Positions 8,481-16,271 of a DNA stretch of 26,440 nucleotides are shown in pieces. Made by a program: the position numbers and the translations under genes. Under the pieces are notes generated by a model. The model had not been told where the DNA came from. It did not search any database and worked only from the letters and a program-made list of their open reading frames with translations. The first letter of the stretch is position 1. Every line of letters starts with the position of its first letter. The stretch spans positions 1 through 26,440 of the forward strand of contig CABUMU010000007.1 of assembly GCA_902492855.1 (NCBI GenBank), read 5' to 3'. The DNA comes from an uncultured Collinsella sp. Lineage in GTDB: Bacteria; Actinomycetota; Coriobacteriia; Coriobacteriales; Coriobacteriaceae.

Positions 8481-8780
8481 TTAGACGAGCTTGATCTTCT
8501 CGATGTCCTTGCGCGAGGACTCGCGATACAGCGAGAACTTGCGGCCGATAACCTGGACGACATCGGCGTGGCAACGCTCGGCGAGCTCCTCGGCGGCCTC
8601 GCGGGCGGAAAGGCTGGAGCCATCGAGCACGGAGCACTTAACGAGCTCGTGCTTCTCTAGGTAGGCGACCGTCTGCTCGACGGTGCCCTCGTTGACGTCG
8701 GACTTGCCGATGATGATGGCGGGGTTGAGGTGATGGGCCATGCTGCGAAGCTGCTTGACCTGTGCTCCTGTCAGTGCCAT
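8481..8780 (-). CDS. yhbY: YhbY-family (CRM domain) RNA-binding protein
   Basis: This 99-residue single CRM-domain protein belongs to the YhbY/CRS1 family, which binds pre-50S ribosomal particles. It begins with the conserved pattern LTGAQVKQLRSMAHHLNPAIIIGK and contains HELVKCSVLD and the C-terminal VIGRKFSLYR strand, which cover the whole fold. The length is normal. The GxxG loop of KH-like CRM domains reads GKSD here (25-28), so the second glycine is replaced by aspartate. The start is the ATG at 8780, with only a weak purine-rich site before it. A 6-bp GC hairpin (8807-8821) lies in its leader. It is downstream of the methyltransferase gene on the same strand, with a 158-base gap. Confidence 0.9.
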   Translation of the reverse strand: MALTGAQVKQLRSMAHHLNPAIIIGKSDVNEGTVEQTVAYLEKHELVKCSVLDGSSLSAREAAEELAERCHADVVQVIGRKFSLYRESSRKDIEKIKLV

Positions 8781-8938
8781 GGGTTCTCGCTTTCTATGTA
8801 TGGGGCGCCCCGCGACGGGGCCTTAATCTACGTGAGCTGTCCCACGATAGCGCAGGAACGGCGCGGTGTGGAGCGCGTTTGCTCAGTTCAAAAAGAATGC
8901 GGATGCCGAGTGAGTGGGCGGTGCGGGCTGCGAACAGG

Positions 8939-9826
8939 CTATAAGCTGGGCGCAGAGACCGGCTCCCATGCAATAAACGCCCAACGAACCTTGCGGACAT
9001 GATCGAGCATATAGCGCCCCTGCGGCACGCCCTTGGAACCCGGCTCACCGGCATGGGGGTTCTCGATCATGTGTTGGGCGATGTAGTCGCGCAGGCAGTC
9101 GATCTTATCCTCGTTGCCATGCTCGAGCATACGGGAAAAGTCTGCCACGCCCGCCTCGAGACTATCGAAGGTGTCGCGGCGGGGCGATTCAAAATACGTG
9201 ATCTGCGGCAGTGCACCCATCTGAATAAGGATGTTAAAGGCGTACACAAAACCATTGCTACAGGTAACCGAGGCGCCGATGGCGTTCATCAGGTGCAGGT
9301 CATAGCGCGGGCTGGAGTTGGCGACCATCGTGACGGCACAACGACGACGAGCCGTACGATCAAGCTTGGCAAGCGCGCCTTTTAGATTGGTCGTCGTAAC
9401 CGAACGACTGGCAAAGGCAACATCCACCGCTTTCGCGACCGGTCCAACCAAATCCCAATCATCATCCCAAGCAAGCTCAAGCGGCGTAATGAGATCCTCG
9501 AGTCCATAGTACTCAATACCAGCATCAAGGGTGCCCAGCATGGCGGGGGAGAAATCAGCCGCAATCACAGGATGCCCAGCCTGAGCAAGCGGAATAGCAA
9601 TCGACCCAGCCCCGCACCCCATATCGAGCACCGATTCGCCGGGCTCAAGCGCCAACAGCTTTATAAAATCCCGAGCATAAGGGGCAGTCTCCAACGGCCG
9701 AAAATGCCGAGCCCTTTTATCCCACTCAAAAGAATCATCAGCCCGATGCCGAGCGGCCTGCAGACGCATCCATTCGCCATTCCAATCCGCAGCAAGCAGC
9801 TCGGAGCGAGCATCCCCATCAACCAC
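8939..9826 (-). CDS. Class I SAM-dependent methyltransferase
   Basis: This 295-residue protein has a Rossmann-type methyltransferase core. Motif I is VLDMGCGAG (66-74), followed by the acidic strand end VIAADFS and a later VDVAFASRSV segment. An N-terminal WDKRARHFRPLETAPYAR region precedes the core, as in a group of anaerobe methyltransferases of unknown substrate. The open frame extends upstream to 9886 and would add a hydrophobic stretch, but that stretch is the translation of a terminator hairpin. GTG 9826 has a perfect AGGAGG (9839-9834) seven bases away and is the better start. The substrate is unknown. The end (GRYMLDHVRKVRWAFIAWEP) looks complete. Confidence 0.82.
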   Translation of the reverse strand: MVDGDARSELLAADWNGEWMRLQAARHRADDSFEWDKRARHFRPLETAPYARDFIKLLALEPGESVLDMGCGAGSIAIPLAQAGHPVIAADFSPAMLGTLDAGIEYYGLEDLITPLELAWDDDWDLVGPVAKAVDVAFASRSVTTTNLKGALAKLDRTARRRCAVTMVANSSPRYDLHLMNAIGASVTCSNGFVYAFNILIQMGALPQITYFESPRRDTFDSLEAGVADFSRMLEHGNEDKIDCLRDYIAQHMIENPHAGEPGSKGVPQGRYMLDHVRKVRWAFIAWEPVSAPSL

Positions 9827-9845
9827 GGGCCAACCTCCTAGCAAC

Positions 9846-9877
9846 AAAAAAGCGACTCCTCCCAAAAGAAGAGCCGC
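9846..9877 (-). terminator. Rho-independent terminator directly upstream of the methyltransferase
   Basis: On the minus strand the arm at 9877-9868 pairs with 9862-9852 over 10 bp (some G-T), followed by six T residues (9851-9846). It lies only seven bases before the methyltransferase ribosome-binding site. It may end transcription from the PFL gene or act as an attenuator for the methyltransferase. Confidence 0.75.
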
Positions 9878-9993
9878 AACCAGCATATATCAGAAAAAGA
9901 ACTGTTCCAACGCCAAACCGCCGCACCAGCCAAGTGGTGCAGGAGCGAAGCGACTGCAACCGGGATAGAGCCCAACTGAGGTCCCGTTGTGCG

Positions 9994-10127
9994 GGAGCCC
10001 CGGGGAGGGCAAATATATAAGGTCGATCGCGAGTTCCGCACGAGCCGGAGAGCACTTAATGTGCTCTCCGTGCGAGTCAGGACTGTCCGAGCAGGCGACC
10101 TTATATATTTGCCCTCCCCGGGGCTCC
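9994..10127. repeat. 134-bp palindromic element: perfect 32-bp inverted repeat enclosing a second hairpin
   Basis: Arms 9994-10025 and 10096-10127 are perfect reverse complements over 32 bases, each with a GC-rich outer half and an AT-rich inner half (AAATATATAA). The 70-base centre holds another perfect 10-bp hairpin (10046-10055 with 10061-10070, loop TTAAT). Weaker outer complementarity continues with CTGAGG 9976-9981 and CCTCAG 10138-10143. It lies just after the PFL gene stop. No coding or T-tailed terminator explanation fits the whole. A miniature mobile element or a very stable RNA hairpin is likely. Confidence 0.85.
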
Positions 10128-10143
10128 TCGCCAGTCCCCTCAG

Positions 10144-11508
10144 CTAGTTCTTCAGCGAGTTCAGCGGTGCCGGGAAGCGTCCACCACGGTGGGCAAGCAC
10201 GGTGCCGGCGTTGGGGTTCACCGGCATGATGGGTGCACGGCCAAACAGGCCGCCGTACTCGACGCAGTCGCCCACGCCCTTGCCGATGGCGGGAATCACG
10301 CGGACGGCCGTGGTCTTGTTGTTGATGACGCCGATGGCCATCTCGTCGGCGATGATGCCGGCGATGGTCTCGACCGGAGTGTCGCCAGGGATGGCAATCA
10401 TGTCCAGGCCAACGGAGCACACGCAGGTCATGGCCTCGAGCTTCTCGAGCGAAAGCGCGCCGGCTTCGACGGCGGCGATCATGCCGGCGTCCTCGGACAC
10501 GGGGATAAAGGCGCCCGAGAGACCGCCCACGCTGGAGCTGGCCATGACGCCGCCCTTCTTGACGGCATCGTTGAGCATGGCGAGCGCGCAGGTCGTGCCG
10601 GGGCCACCGCAGGTGCCCACGCCGATGATCTCGAGGATGCGCGCGACGGAGTCGCCGATGGCAGGCGTGGGAGCCAGCGACAGGTCGACAATGCCCTTCT
10701 CGACACCCAGGCGATGGGCGGCCTCGCGGCTCATGAGCTCGCCGGCACGGGTGATCTTAAAGGCGGTCTGCTTGATCTTCTCGGCGACTTCCATCATCGA
10801 TGCGGAATCGGGCAGCGTTTCCAGGGCTGCGGCCATAACGCCGGGGCCCGAGACGCCTACGTTGATGACGGCGTCGGCCTCGCCGCCGCCGTGGACGGCG
10901 CCCGCCATAAACGGGGAGTCCTCGACCATGTTGGCAAAGCAGACAAATTTGGAAGCGCCGACGGAGTCCTGGTCGGCCGTGAGTTTAGCGGCATCGATGA
11001 TGGTCTGGGCGGCCATGAGCACGGCGTCCATGTTGATACCGGCGCGCAGGCTGGCGACGTTGACGCTGGAGCAGACGCGGCTCGTGGTGGCGAGCGCCTG
11101 GGGGATGGACTGGATGACGCGGCGGTCGGCGTCGCCGATGCCCTTCTGGACGAGCGCGGAGAAGCCGCCCAGGTAGTCGATGCCGAGCGTCTCAGCCGCG
11201 CGGTCGAGGGCATGCGCGATGGGGGTGAGGTCCTCATCCTTGCAGCACGCGGCGATCTGCGCCACCGGGGTGACGGAAACGCGCTTGTTGACGATGGGGA
11301 TACCGTACTCGCGCTCGAGGTTCTCGGCGGTCTCGACCAGATGCTCAGCCGTGTGCGTCACGTGGTCGTAGATCTTCGTGCACATGCGGTCGAGGTTCTC
11401 GTCACCGCAACCCATGAGCGAAACACCCATGGTGATGGTCCTGATGTCGAGGTTCTGCTCCTCAACCATGCCGCGGGTTTCCGCGATTTCTGCGGGCGTG
11501 ATCGCCAT
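10144..11508 (-). CDS. PFL family protein (UPF0210)
   Basis: This 454-residue protein matches the UPF0210 family in length and pattern. Its fold is related to pyruvate formate-lyase/anaerobic ribonucleotide reductase barrels, but its reaction is not established. Visible features are the N-terminal TRGMVEEQNLDIRTITMGVSL, the central VHGGGEADAVINVGVSGPG with many glycines, the cysteine-containing VGTCGGPGTTCALAML, and MASSSVGGLSGAFIPVSEDAG. An upstream extension is open to 11565, but ATG 11508 has GGAG spaced seven bases away and gives the usual family start (MAITPAEI). In many Firmicutes this gene follows a small ACT-domain protein gene. No such gene is seen here; metH lies upstream instead. 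Function unknown; cytoplasmic. Confidence 0.9.
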   Translation of the reverse strand: MAITPAEIAETRGMVEEQNLDIRTITMGVSLMGCGDENLDRMCTKIYDHVTHTAEHLVETAENLEREYGIPIVNKRVSVTPVAQIAACCKDEDLTPIAHALDRAAETLGIDYLGGFSALVQKGIGDADRRVIQSIPQALATTSRVCSSVNVASLRAGINMDAVLMAAQTIIDAAKLTADQDSVGASKFVCFANMVEDSPFMAGAVHGGGEADAVINVGVSGPGVMAAALETLPDSASMMEVAEKIKQTAFKITRAGELMSREAAHRLGVEKGIVDLSLAPTPAIGDSVARILEIIGVGTCGGPGTTCALAMLNDAVKKGGVMASSSVGGLSGAFIPVSEDAGMIAAVEAGALSLEKLEAMTCVCSVGLDMIAIPGDTPVETIAGIIADEMAIGVINNKTTAVRVIPAIGKGVGDCVEYGGLFGRAPIMPVNPNAGTVLAHRGGRFPAPLNSLKN

Positions 11509-11554
11509 CCTTGCGCTCCTATCTGCCAAAACGAGCATAGTCTTATCTATTCTA

Positions 11555-11590
11555 ACGTGCCGCACGTGCCAAGTGGCGCATGCGGCACGT
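11555..11590 (-). terminator. Strong hairpin between metH and the PFL gene (probable terminator without a T-run)
   Basis: Outer arms 11555-11563 and 11582-11590 pair perfectly over 9 bp and continue inward with one mismatch, for a stem of about 16 bp. On the minus strand no clear T-run follows, so factor-independent termination of metH is possible but weak. On the plus strand a short T-run (TTTT) follows. Confidence 0.45.
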
Positions 11591-11616
11591 TTTGGTGCTC
11601 GGTTATTTCCGTTGTG

Positions 11617-14175
11617 TTACTGCCCAAAGACCTCTTCGGCGATACGAGCGCTTTCGGCGGCGTCCTTGGCGTAGTAGTCAGCGCCGATCTGCTTGGCGTA
11701 TTCGGGGGTGAGCACGGCGCCGCCTACGATAATCTTGACGCCCGGCACCTCGGCATGAAGCAGCTTGATGGTCTCTTCCATGGCCACGACGGTGGTGGTC
11801 ATAAGCGCCGAGAGGCCGACGAGTTTGATATCGCGCTCCTTGACGGTCTTGAGTACCTCCTGCGGATCGACATCGCGGCCCAGGTCAAAGACGGTGTAGC
11901 CGTAGTTGTCGAGCAGCATTTTGACGATGTTCTTGCCAATATCGTGGATGTCGCCCTTGACGGTGGCCACGCAGATCTTGCCCTTGTCGGCAATCTCGCC
12001 GGCGGGCATCAGGCGTTTGATGGTGTCGAAGCCCACGCGTGCGGCCTCGGCCGAGGCCATGAGCTGCGGCAAGAAGAACTTGCCCTGGTCAAAGAGGACG
12101 CCAACCTCGTCGAGGGCGGGGATAAAGTGATTGTTGATGAGGTCCATGGCGTCGTGGTCTGCCAGCAGACGCTCGGTCTCGGCAGCGATCTCGCCTTTGC
12201 GGCCCGAGACGACCATGTGGCGGATGGGGTCGTCGTTGCCGTCGGTGCCGGCGGTGCCCGCGGCAGGCGTGGCATCACTCGATGCGGCCTGAGCCGCTGC
12301 CGGGTTGGCGGCGATCTTGTACGGATCGGTCCAACCGGCATAGCGCTCGATGTATCCGGTCGAGCCCTCGTCCTCAACGCTCAGGACGCGATAACTGTAG
12401 ACAGTATCCATAAAGCGCTTGGAGCCCGGGTTCATGATGGGGGCGTCCAGGCCCGCGCCAAAGGCGGCGGCCAAAAAGACCGAACCCAGCAGCGGGCGGG
12501 CAGGCAGGCCAAAGCTGATGTTCGACACGCCGAGCGCGCATTTGACGCCCAGGCGCTCCTTGCACAGGGACATGGCGCGCAGGATCTGCTCGGCCTGGCG
12601 CTGGTTGGTCGAGGCGGTCATGACCAGGCAGTCGATGAGGATGCGGTCCGGTCCGATGCCGTAACGGGCAGCCTCGGCCACGATGTGCTCGGCGATGGCG
12701 AAGCGAGCCTCGGCGGTATCGGGGATGCCGCCTTCGTCGAGCGTAAGGCCGACAACGTTGGTGCCGTAGTGGGCGACCAGCGGAAAGATCTCATCCATGA
12801 TCTGCTGCTTGCCATTGACCGAGTTGATGATGGGCTTGCCGGCGTAGCGGCGCACGGCGGCCTCGACAGCGGCGGGATCGGTGGAGTCGATCTGCAGCGG
12901 CAGCAGCGTGGAGCCCTGGAGCTGCTCGGTGGCCTGTTGGATGATCTTGACTTCGTCGATCTCGGGCAGGCCGACGTTGACGTCCAGGATGTCGGCGCCC
13001 TGTTCCTGCTGGCTGATGCCCTGGCTCACGACGTAGTCCAGGTCGCCGTCGCGCAGGGCCTGCTGCAGGCGCTTTTTGCCGGTGGGGTTGATGCGCTCGC
13101 CGATGACGGCGATCTTGTGGCCGTCGCAGGGAAGGTCCACGACCGTTTGGGCGCTCGTGACCGACATGCTGGGCTTGCGGTGACGCGGACTGGGCGTGTG
13201 ATTGTCGATAAGCGTGCGCAGGGCGGCCATGTGCGCCGGCGTGGTTCCGCAGCAGCCGCCCACAACGCTCACGCCGTCCTCGATCATGCCGGCGACGGCC
13301 TTGGCGTATTCGGAGGCCTGGATGTCAAAGACGGTGTTGCCGTCGTCGTCCACGTGGGGGAGTCCTGCATTGGCCTGCACCATAACGGGCTTGTCCGTAA
13401 CGGTGAGCATACGTGTGGCGAGCCCTCGGAGCTCGGCCGGTCCCTGGCTGCAGTTGATGCCCAAAACGTCGGCGCCGATGGCGTCGAGGGTGATGGCGGC
13501 GACCTCGGGGCTCGTTCCCAAGAAGGTGCGGCCGTCCTCCTCAAAGGTCATGGTGGCAAAGACGGGCAGGTCGGAGTTCTCGCGGCAGGCGAGGACGGCA
13601 GCCTTGATCTCGGCAAGGTCGGTCATGGTCTCGATAATAAAGAGGTCCACGCCCGCGTCGACACCGGCGCGCACTTCCTCGGCAAAGAGGTCGTAAGCCT
13701 CGTCAAAGCTGAGGGTGCCTAAGGGACGAAGCAGCGCGCCGATGGGGCCGATATCGCCGGCGACGTAGCGGGCGCCGGCCGCGCGGGCGCAGGTGACGGC
13801 CGCGGCAAAGACGTCTGCCACGGTGGCGGCACCGTCGAGCTTGTGGGCGTTGGCGCCAAAGGTGTTGGCGGTGATCACGTCGCAGCCGGCCTCGACGTAC
13901 TGACGCTGAATGTCGGTAATGACCTGGGGTTCCTCAAAGTTGAGCAGCTCGGGCAGGGCGCCCGCCTTCATGCCAGCGGCCTGCAACATGGTGCCCATGC
14001 CGCCGTCGAACAGCAGGTGTCCCGTGCCCTCGATGGCCGCACGCAGGCGATCGTCCTTAATGCGCAGATCGTCGATCGTGCGCGTCTTGTACGTGGCACC
14101 GTTGCGACGTGCGGCATCAACGGGTGCCGCCAATGCAGTGCCGTCAGAATCATGAGTGATAAGCGGAGTAAACAT
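11617..14175 (-). CDS. metH: Cobalamin-dependent methionine synthase lacking the reactivation domain
   Basis: MetH transfers a methyl group from methyltetrahydrofolate through cob(I)alamin to homocysteine, giving methionine. The 852-residue protein contains three modules. The homocysteine barrel (about 50-325) carries zinc ligands in INCSQGP (Cys242) and GGCCGTTP (Cys308/309). The folate-binding barrel (about 353-610) begins at IAVIGERINPTGKK. After an Ala/Thr-rich linker near 650-675 come the helical cap and the B12-binding domain with DIHDIGKN (742-749, cobalt-ligating His744). It stops right after the B12 domain, whereas the 1,227-residue E. coli enzyme has a C-terminal AdoMet reactivation domain. 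That function is supplied by the adjacent gene. ATG 14175 lies behind AGGAG, which overlaps the stop of that gene. The order metF-activator-metH indicates one transcript. Confidence 0.95.
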   Translation of the reverse strand: MFTPLITHDSDGTALAAPVDAARRNGATYKTRTIDDLRIKDDRLRAAIEGTGHLLFDGGMGTMLQAAGMKAGALPELLNFEEPQVITDIQRQYVEAGCDVITANTFGANAHKLDGAATVADVFAAAVTCARAAGARYVAGDIGPIGALLRPLGTLSFDEAYDLFAEEVRAGVDAGVDLFIIETMTDLAEIKAAVLACRENSDLPVFATMTFEEDGRTFLGTSPEVAAITLDAIGADVLGINCSQGPAELRGLATRMLTVTDKPVMVQANAGLPHVDDDGNTVFDIQASEYAKAVAGMIEDGVSVVGGCCGTTPAHMAALRTLIDNHTPSPRHRKPSMSVTSAQTVVDLPCDGHKIAVIGERINPTGKKRLQQALRDGDLDYVVSQGISQQEQGADILDVNVGLPEIDEVKIIQQATEQLQGSTLLPLQIDSTDPAAVEAAVRRYAGKPIINSVNGKQQIMDEIFPLVAHYGTNVVGLTLDEGGIPDTAEARFAIAEHIVAEAARYGIGPDRILIDCLVMTASTNQRQAEQILRAMSLCKERLGVKCALGVSNISFGLPARPLLGSVFLAAAFGAGLDAPIMNPGSKRFMDTVYSYRVLSVEDEGSTGYIERYAGWTDPYKIAANPAAAQAASSDATPAAGTAGTDGNDDPIRHMVVSGRKGEIAAETERLLADHDAMDLINNHFIPALDEVGVLFDQGKFFLPQLMASAEAARVGFDTIKRLMPAGEIADKGKICVATVKGDIHDIGKNIVKMLLDNYGYTVFDLGRDVDPQEVLKTVKERDIKLVGLSALMTTTVVAMEETIKLLHAEVPGVKIIVGGAVLTPEYAKQIGADYYAKDAAESARIAEEVFGQ

Positions 14176-14184
14176 CGGGGGCTC

Positions 14185-14973
14185 CTAATGGCTGGAATAG
14201 CAGGTGGTGTGGGCGGCGCGGAAGCGGCAGTGCTCGCGCATGCGGCAGATATTGCAGGTGGGGCGGGTCTGGGCGTCGTGGACCTCGCCGTCGAACAGGC
14301 CGATCACCGCGGTCACGCTTTTGGTGGGCATAAGCAGGCTGGTGGGCGTGACGGTAAGCCCGATGAGCCGCGTGGCGTTGAGCGCATTGACGATCGAGCG
14401 CTGGGCCGAGAGCGGGCAGTCGCCGTAGCCGGGACTAAAGCGCCAGTTGCCGGCGAGTCCGTGTGCGGCAGCCGCAGCCTTGACCTGTTGGTCCATCTGC
14501 TCGACGGCGGCTTCTACATAGGCAGAGCATGCGGCGTCGAGCACGGCGCCCTCCAGGGGATGTTGGGCTCCCGTGGTGCGCAGGCGACGCTCGGCGTCCA
14601 TGCCTAGGGTGCAGGCCATCAGCGCGGCCATGCGGGCGTCCTTAAGATGGCGATAGATATCGCGACCCCGTAGCTCAACGTTGGTGCCGACCAGACGGAT
14701 GCAAGGCTTGCCCTGCTCATCCACGCCCGTGGCATCGACGGCAAACACGCGGCGCACGCCACGGGGCTCAATGTCCAGTTCCAGACGTTCAACGACAAGC
14801 TCAATACGTCGTGATAGTTCGGGCTCAATCTGCTGGCCGCCGTAACCCAGATACCGCAGCATCTCGGCACGGTCGACACGGGGATGGTGCGCGGCATCGA
14901 TACGGTAGAGCGCCGGCGACGCAAGGTCGGCCGGCACTTCGACAGCGGTTGTATCGATGTACGGTTTTTCCAT
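14185..14973 (-). CDS. Stand-alone methionine synthase activation-domain protein
   Basis: This 262-residue protein resembles the AdoMet-binding reactivation domain of MetH (Met_synt_B12 family). It shows the signature RFSPGYGDCP (178-187) that matches the RxxPGY AdoMet-binding motif, and then LTVTPTSLLMPTKSVTAVIG, the typical C-terminal strand. A cysteine cluster ends the protein (Cys240, 243, 249 and 258), probably a metal or iron-sulfur site. It would allow reductive remethylation of inactive cob(II)alamin on MetH, the domain missing from the neighbouring metH product. The ATG overlaps the metF stop as TAATG, implying coupled translation. An upstream extension of 31 codons overlapping metF is open but unsupported. 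Confidence 0.85.
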   Translation of the reverse strand: MEKPYIDTTAVEVPADLASPALYRIDAAHHPRVDRAEMLRYLGYGGQQIEPELSRRIELVVERLELDIEPRGVRRVFAVDATGVDEQGKPCIRLVGTNVELRGRDIYRHLKDARMAALMACTLGMDAERRLRTTGAQHPLEGAVLDAACSAYVEAAVEQMDQQVKAAAAAHGLAGNWRFSPGYGDCPLSAQRSIVNALNATRLIGLTVTPTSLLMPTKSVTAVIGLFDGEVHDAQTRPTCNICRMREHCRFRAAHTTCYSSH

Positions 14974-15845
14974 TACCCCAGGCGCTCCATAATGGTCGCG
15001 GCGATCGCAGGACGGTTCATAGTGTACAGGTGCAGGCCGTCGGCGCCGTGCTCCTTGAGGTCGCAAAGCTGGCGGCCTGCATAATCTACACCAGCTGCCT
15101 GCAGGCTCTCGGGGTCATTCTCGTACTTGGCGAGAATCTTGATGACGGGGGAGGGCAGCGACGCGCCGCACATAAAGACCATGCGGCTGATCTGCGACTT
15201 GCCCATAAACGGCATGATTCCCGCGGTAATGGGCACGGTGATGCCGGCCTTGTCGGCAAGCTCGCGAAAACGGTAGAAGCACTCGTTATCAAAGAAGAGC
15301 TGCGTCACAAAGAAGCTTGCGCCGGCGTCCTGTTTTTGCTTGAGGTGTTCGACCGAGAGGTTGAGATCCTCACAGGCAATGTGGCCCTCGGGGTAGGCTG
15401 CGGCGCCCACGCAAAAGCCGGCGTCGACGAGCTCGGGGATGAGGTCGCGGGCGTAGGCGTAGTCGGAGGCGGGCTTGTCGTCCTCGGTCGCGCCGGCAGG
15501 GAGATCTCCGCGCAGGGCCAGGATGTTTTCAACGCCGGCGGTGCGATACTCGTCGATCTTGGCGGCGATATCGGCATGCGAGCGGCCCACGCAGGTAAGG
15601 TGTGCCACCGAGGGCGTGTCGAATTCGCTCGAAATCATATGCGCGATGGGGGCGGTGGCGGCACCGTTGCCCGAGCCGCCGGCCGAGCAGGTGACCGAGA
15701 CAAAGCTCGGCGAAAGCTTGCACAGATTGCCTGCCACTTCGCGAGCCGTGTCGAGGGTGAGCTCGCCCTTGGGCGGGAACATCTCAAACGAAACGGGCGC
15801 GGTGCCCTGGGATGCTGCCTGCTTAAAAACCTCGTCGACGCGCAT
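14973..15845 (-). CDS. metF: Methylenetetrahydrofolate reductase
   Basis: MetF reduces 5,10-methylenetetrahydrofolate to 5-methyltetrahydrofolate, the methyl donor for MetH. The 290-residue protein is a normal-length FAD-binding TIM barrel. Visible marks are SFEMFPPKG with the catalytic glutamate (Glu21), LTCVGRS, NILALRGDLP, GAAAYPEGH, FFVTQLFFDN and PITAGIMPFM. An upstream extension to 15911 is open, but ATG 15845 follows GAGGAG at a suitable distance and gives the family N-terminus. It heads the metF-activator-metH operon. No S-box (SAM-I) riboswitch core was recognised upstream, so how the operon is controlled is not evident. Confidence 0.95.
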   Translation of the reverse strand: MRVDEVFKQAASQGTAPVSFEMFPPKGELTLDTAREVAGNLCKLSPSFVSVTCSAGGSGNGAATAPIAHMISSEFDTPSVAHLTCVGRSHADIAAKIDEYRTAGVENILALRGDLPAGATEDDKPASDYAYARDLIPELVDAGFCVGAAAYPEGHIACEDLNLSVEHLKQKQDAGASFFVTQLFFDNECFYRFRELADKAGITVPITAGIMPFMGKSQISRMVFMCGASLPSPVIKILAKYENDPESLQAAGVDYAGRQLCDLKEHGADGLHLYTMNRPAIAATIMERLG

Positions 15846-16271
15846 ATCGTGCTCCTCTAGATACGTAATAGTGTGATGTGTTGTAAGGATTCTACAGCAC
15901 CACTGTGTCACGGTGGAGTTTCACTCGCTATTTGAGGATACCAATCAAAGATGCCTTGCTATCGGCTTTATCTATAACAGAGCGGCTAATCTAGGCACGG
16001 ACTATAAAGACTGGTATCTGATGTGAAATACCAGTAAATAGAGCCCCATCCCAAATTGACTACCCTTAAACCATGGGGAGAGGTCTGCTATTTATACAGT
16101 TGATTGGCTGTTGAGGGTGGCAACGCCGCCTCGATAGGGTAACCTCATTGATTGGTTTCGCGACAGCAACATAACGGTAATGTCGCGGAAACACGGCGAG
16201 TCTAAGCTATGACTCGTTCGTTAGTAATCAACACCGCTTCTCACGCGGTGCCGATACGAAGGGAGTTCCGT
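15846..16271. promoter_or_regulatory. Divergent metF / glnA intergenic region with palindromes
   Basis: No gene is supported here. The region contains a palindrome ACTGGTAT (16010-16017) / ATACCAGT (16028-16035), a hairpin CGCGACA (16159-16165) / TGTCGCG (16181-16187), and CACCGC (16232-16237) / GCGGTG (16245-16250) close to the glnA ribosome-binding site. TTGATTGG occurs near 16100 and 16148 on the plus strand and again near 15940 on the minus strand. These fit a long regulated glnA leader, but no known riboswitch class was confirmed. Confidence 0.4.

Noticed and set aside
9827..9886. Hydrophobic N-terminal segment (membrane anchor) of the methyltransferase
   Set aside because: It is the translation of a terminator hairpin and T-run; GTG 9826 with AGGAGG is the real start.
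10189..13722. 1,177-codon open frame on the plus strand, antisense to metH and the PFL gene
   Set aside because: Low-complexity Gly/Asp/His/Val composition typical of the complement of a high-GC gene; the minus strand encodes two clearly recognised proteins.
16107..16130. T-box-like AGGGTGGCAACGCCG before glnA
   Set aside because: Only the first half matches the T-box core; the second half is disrupted, and no Stem I, specifier or terminator/antiterminator was found.
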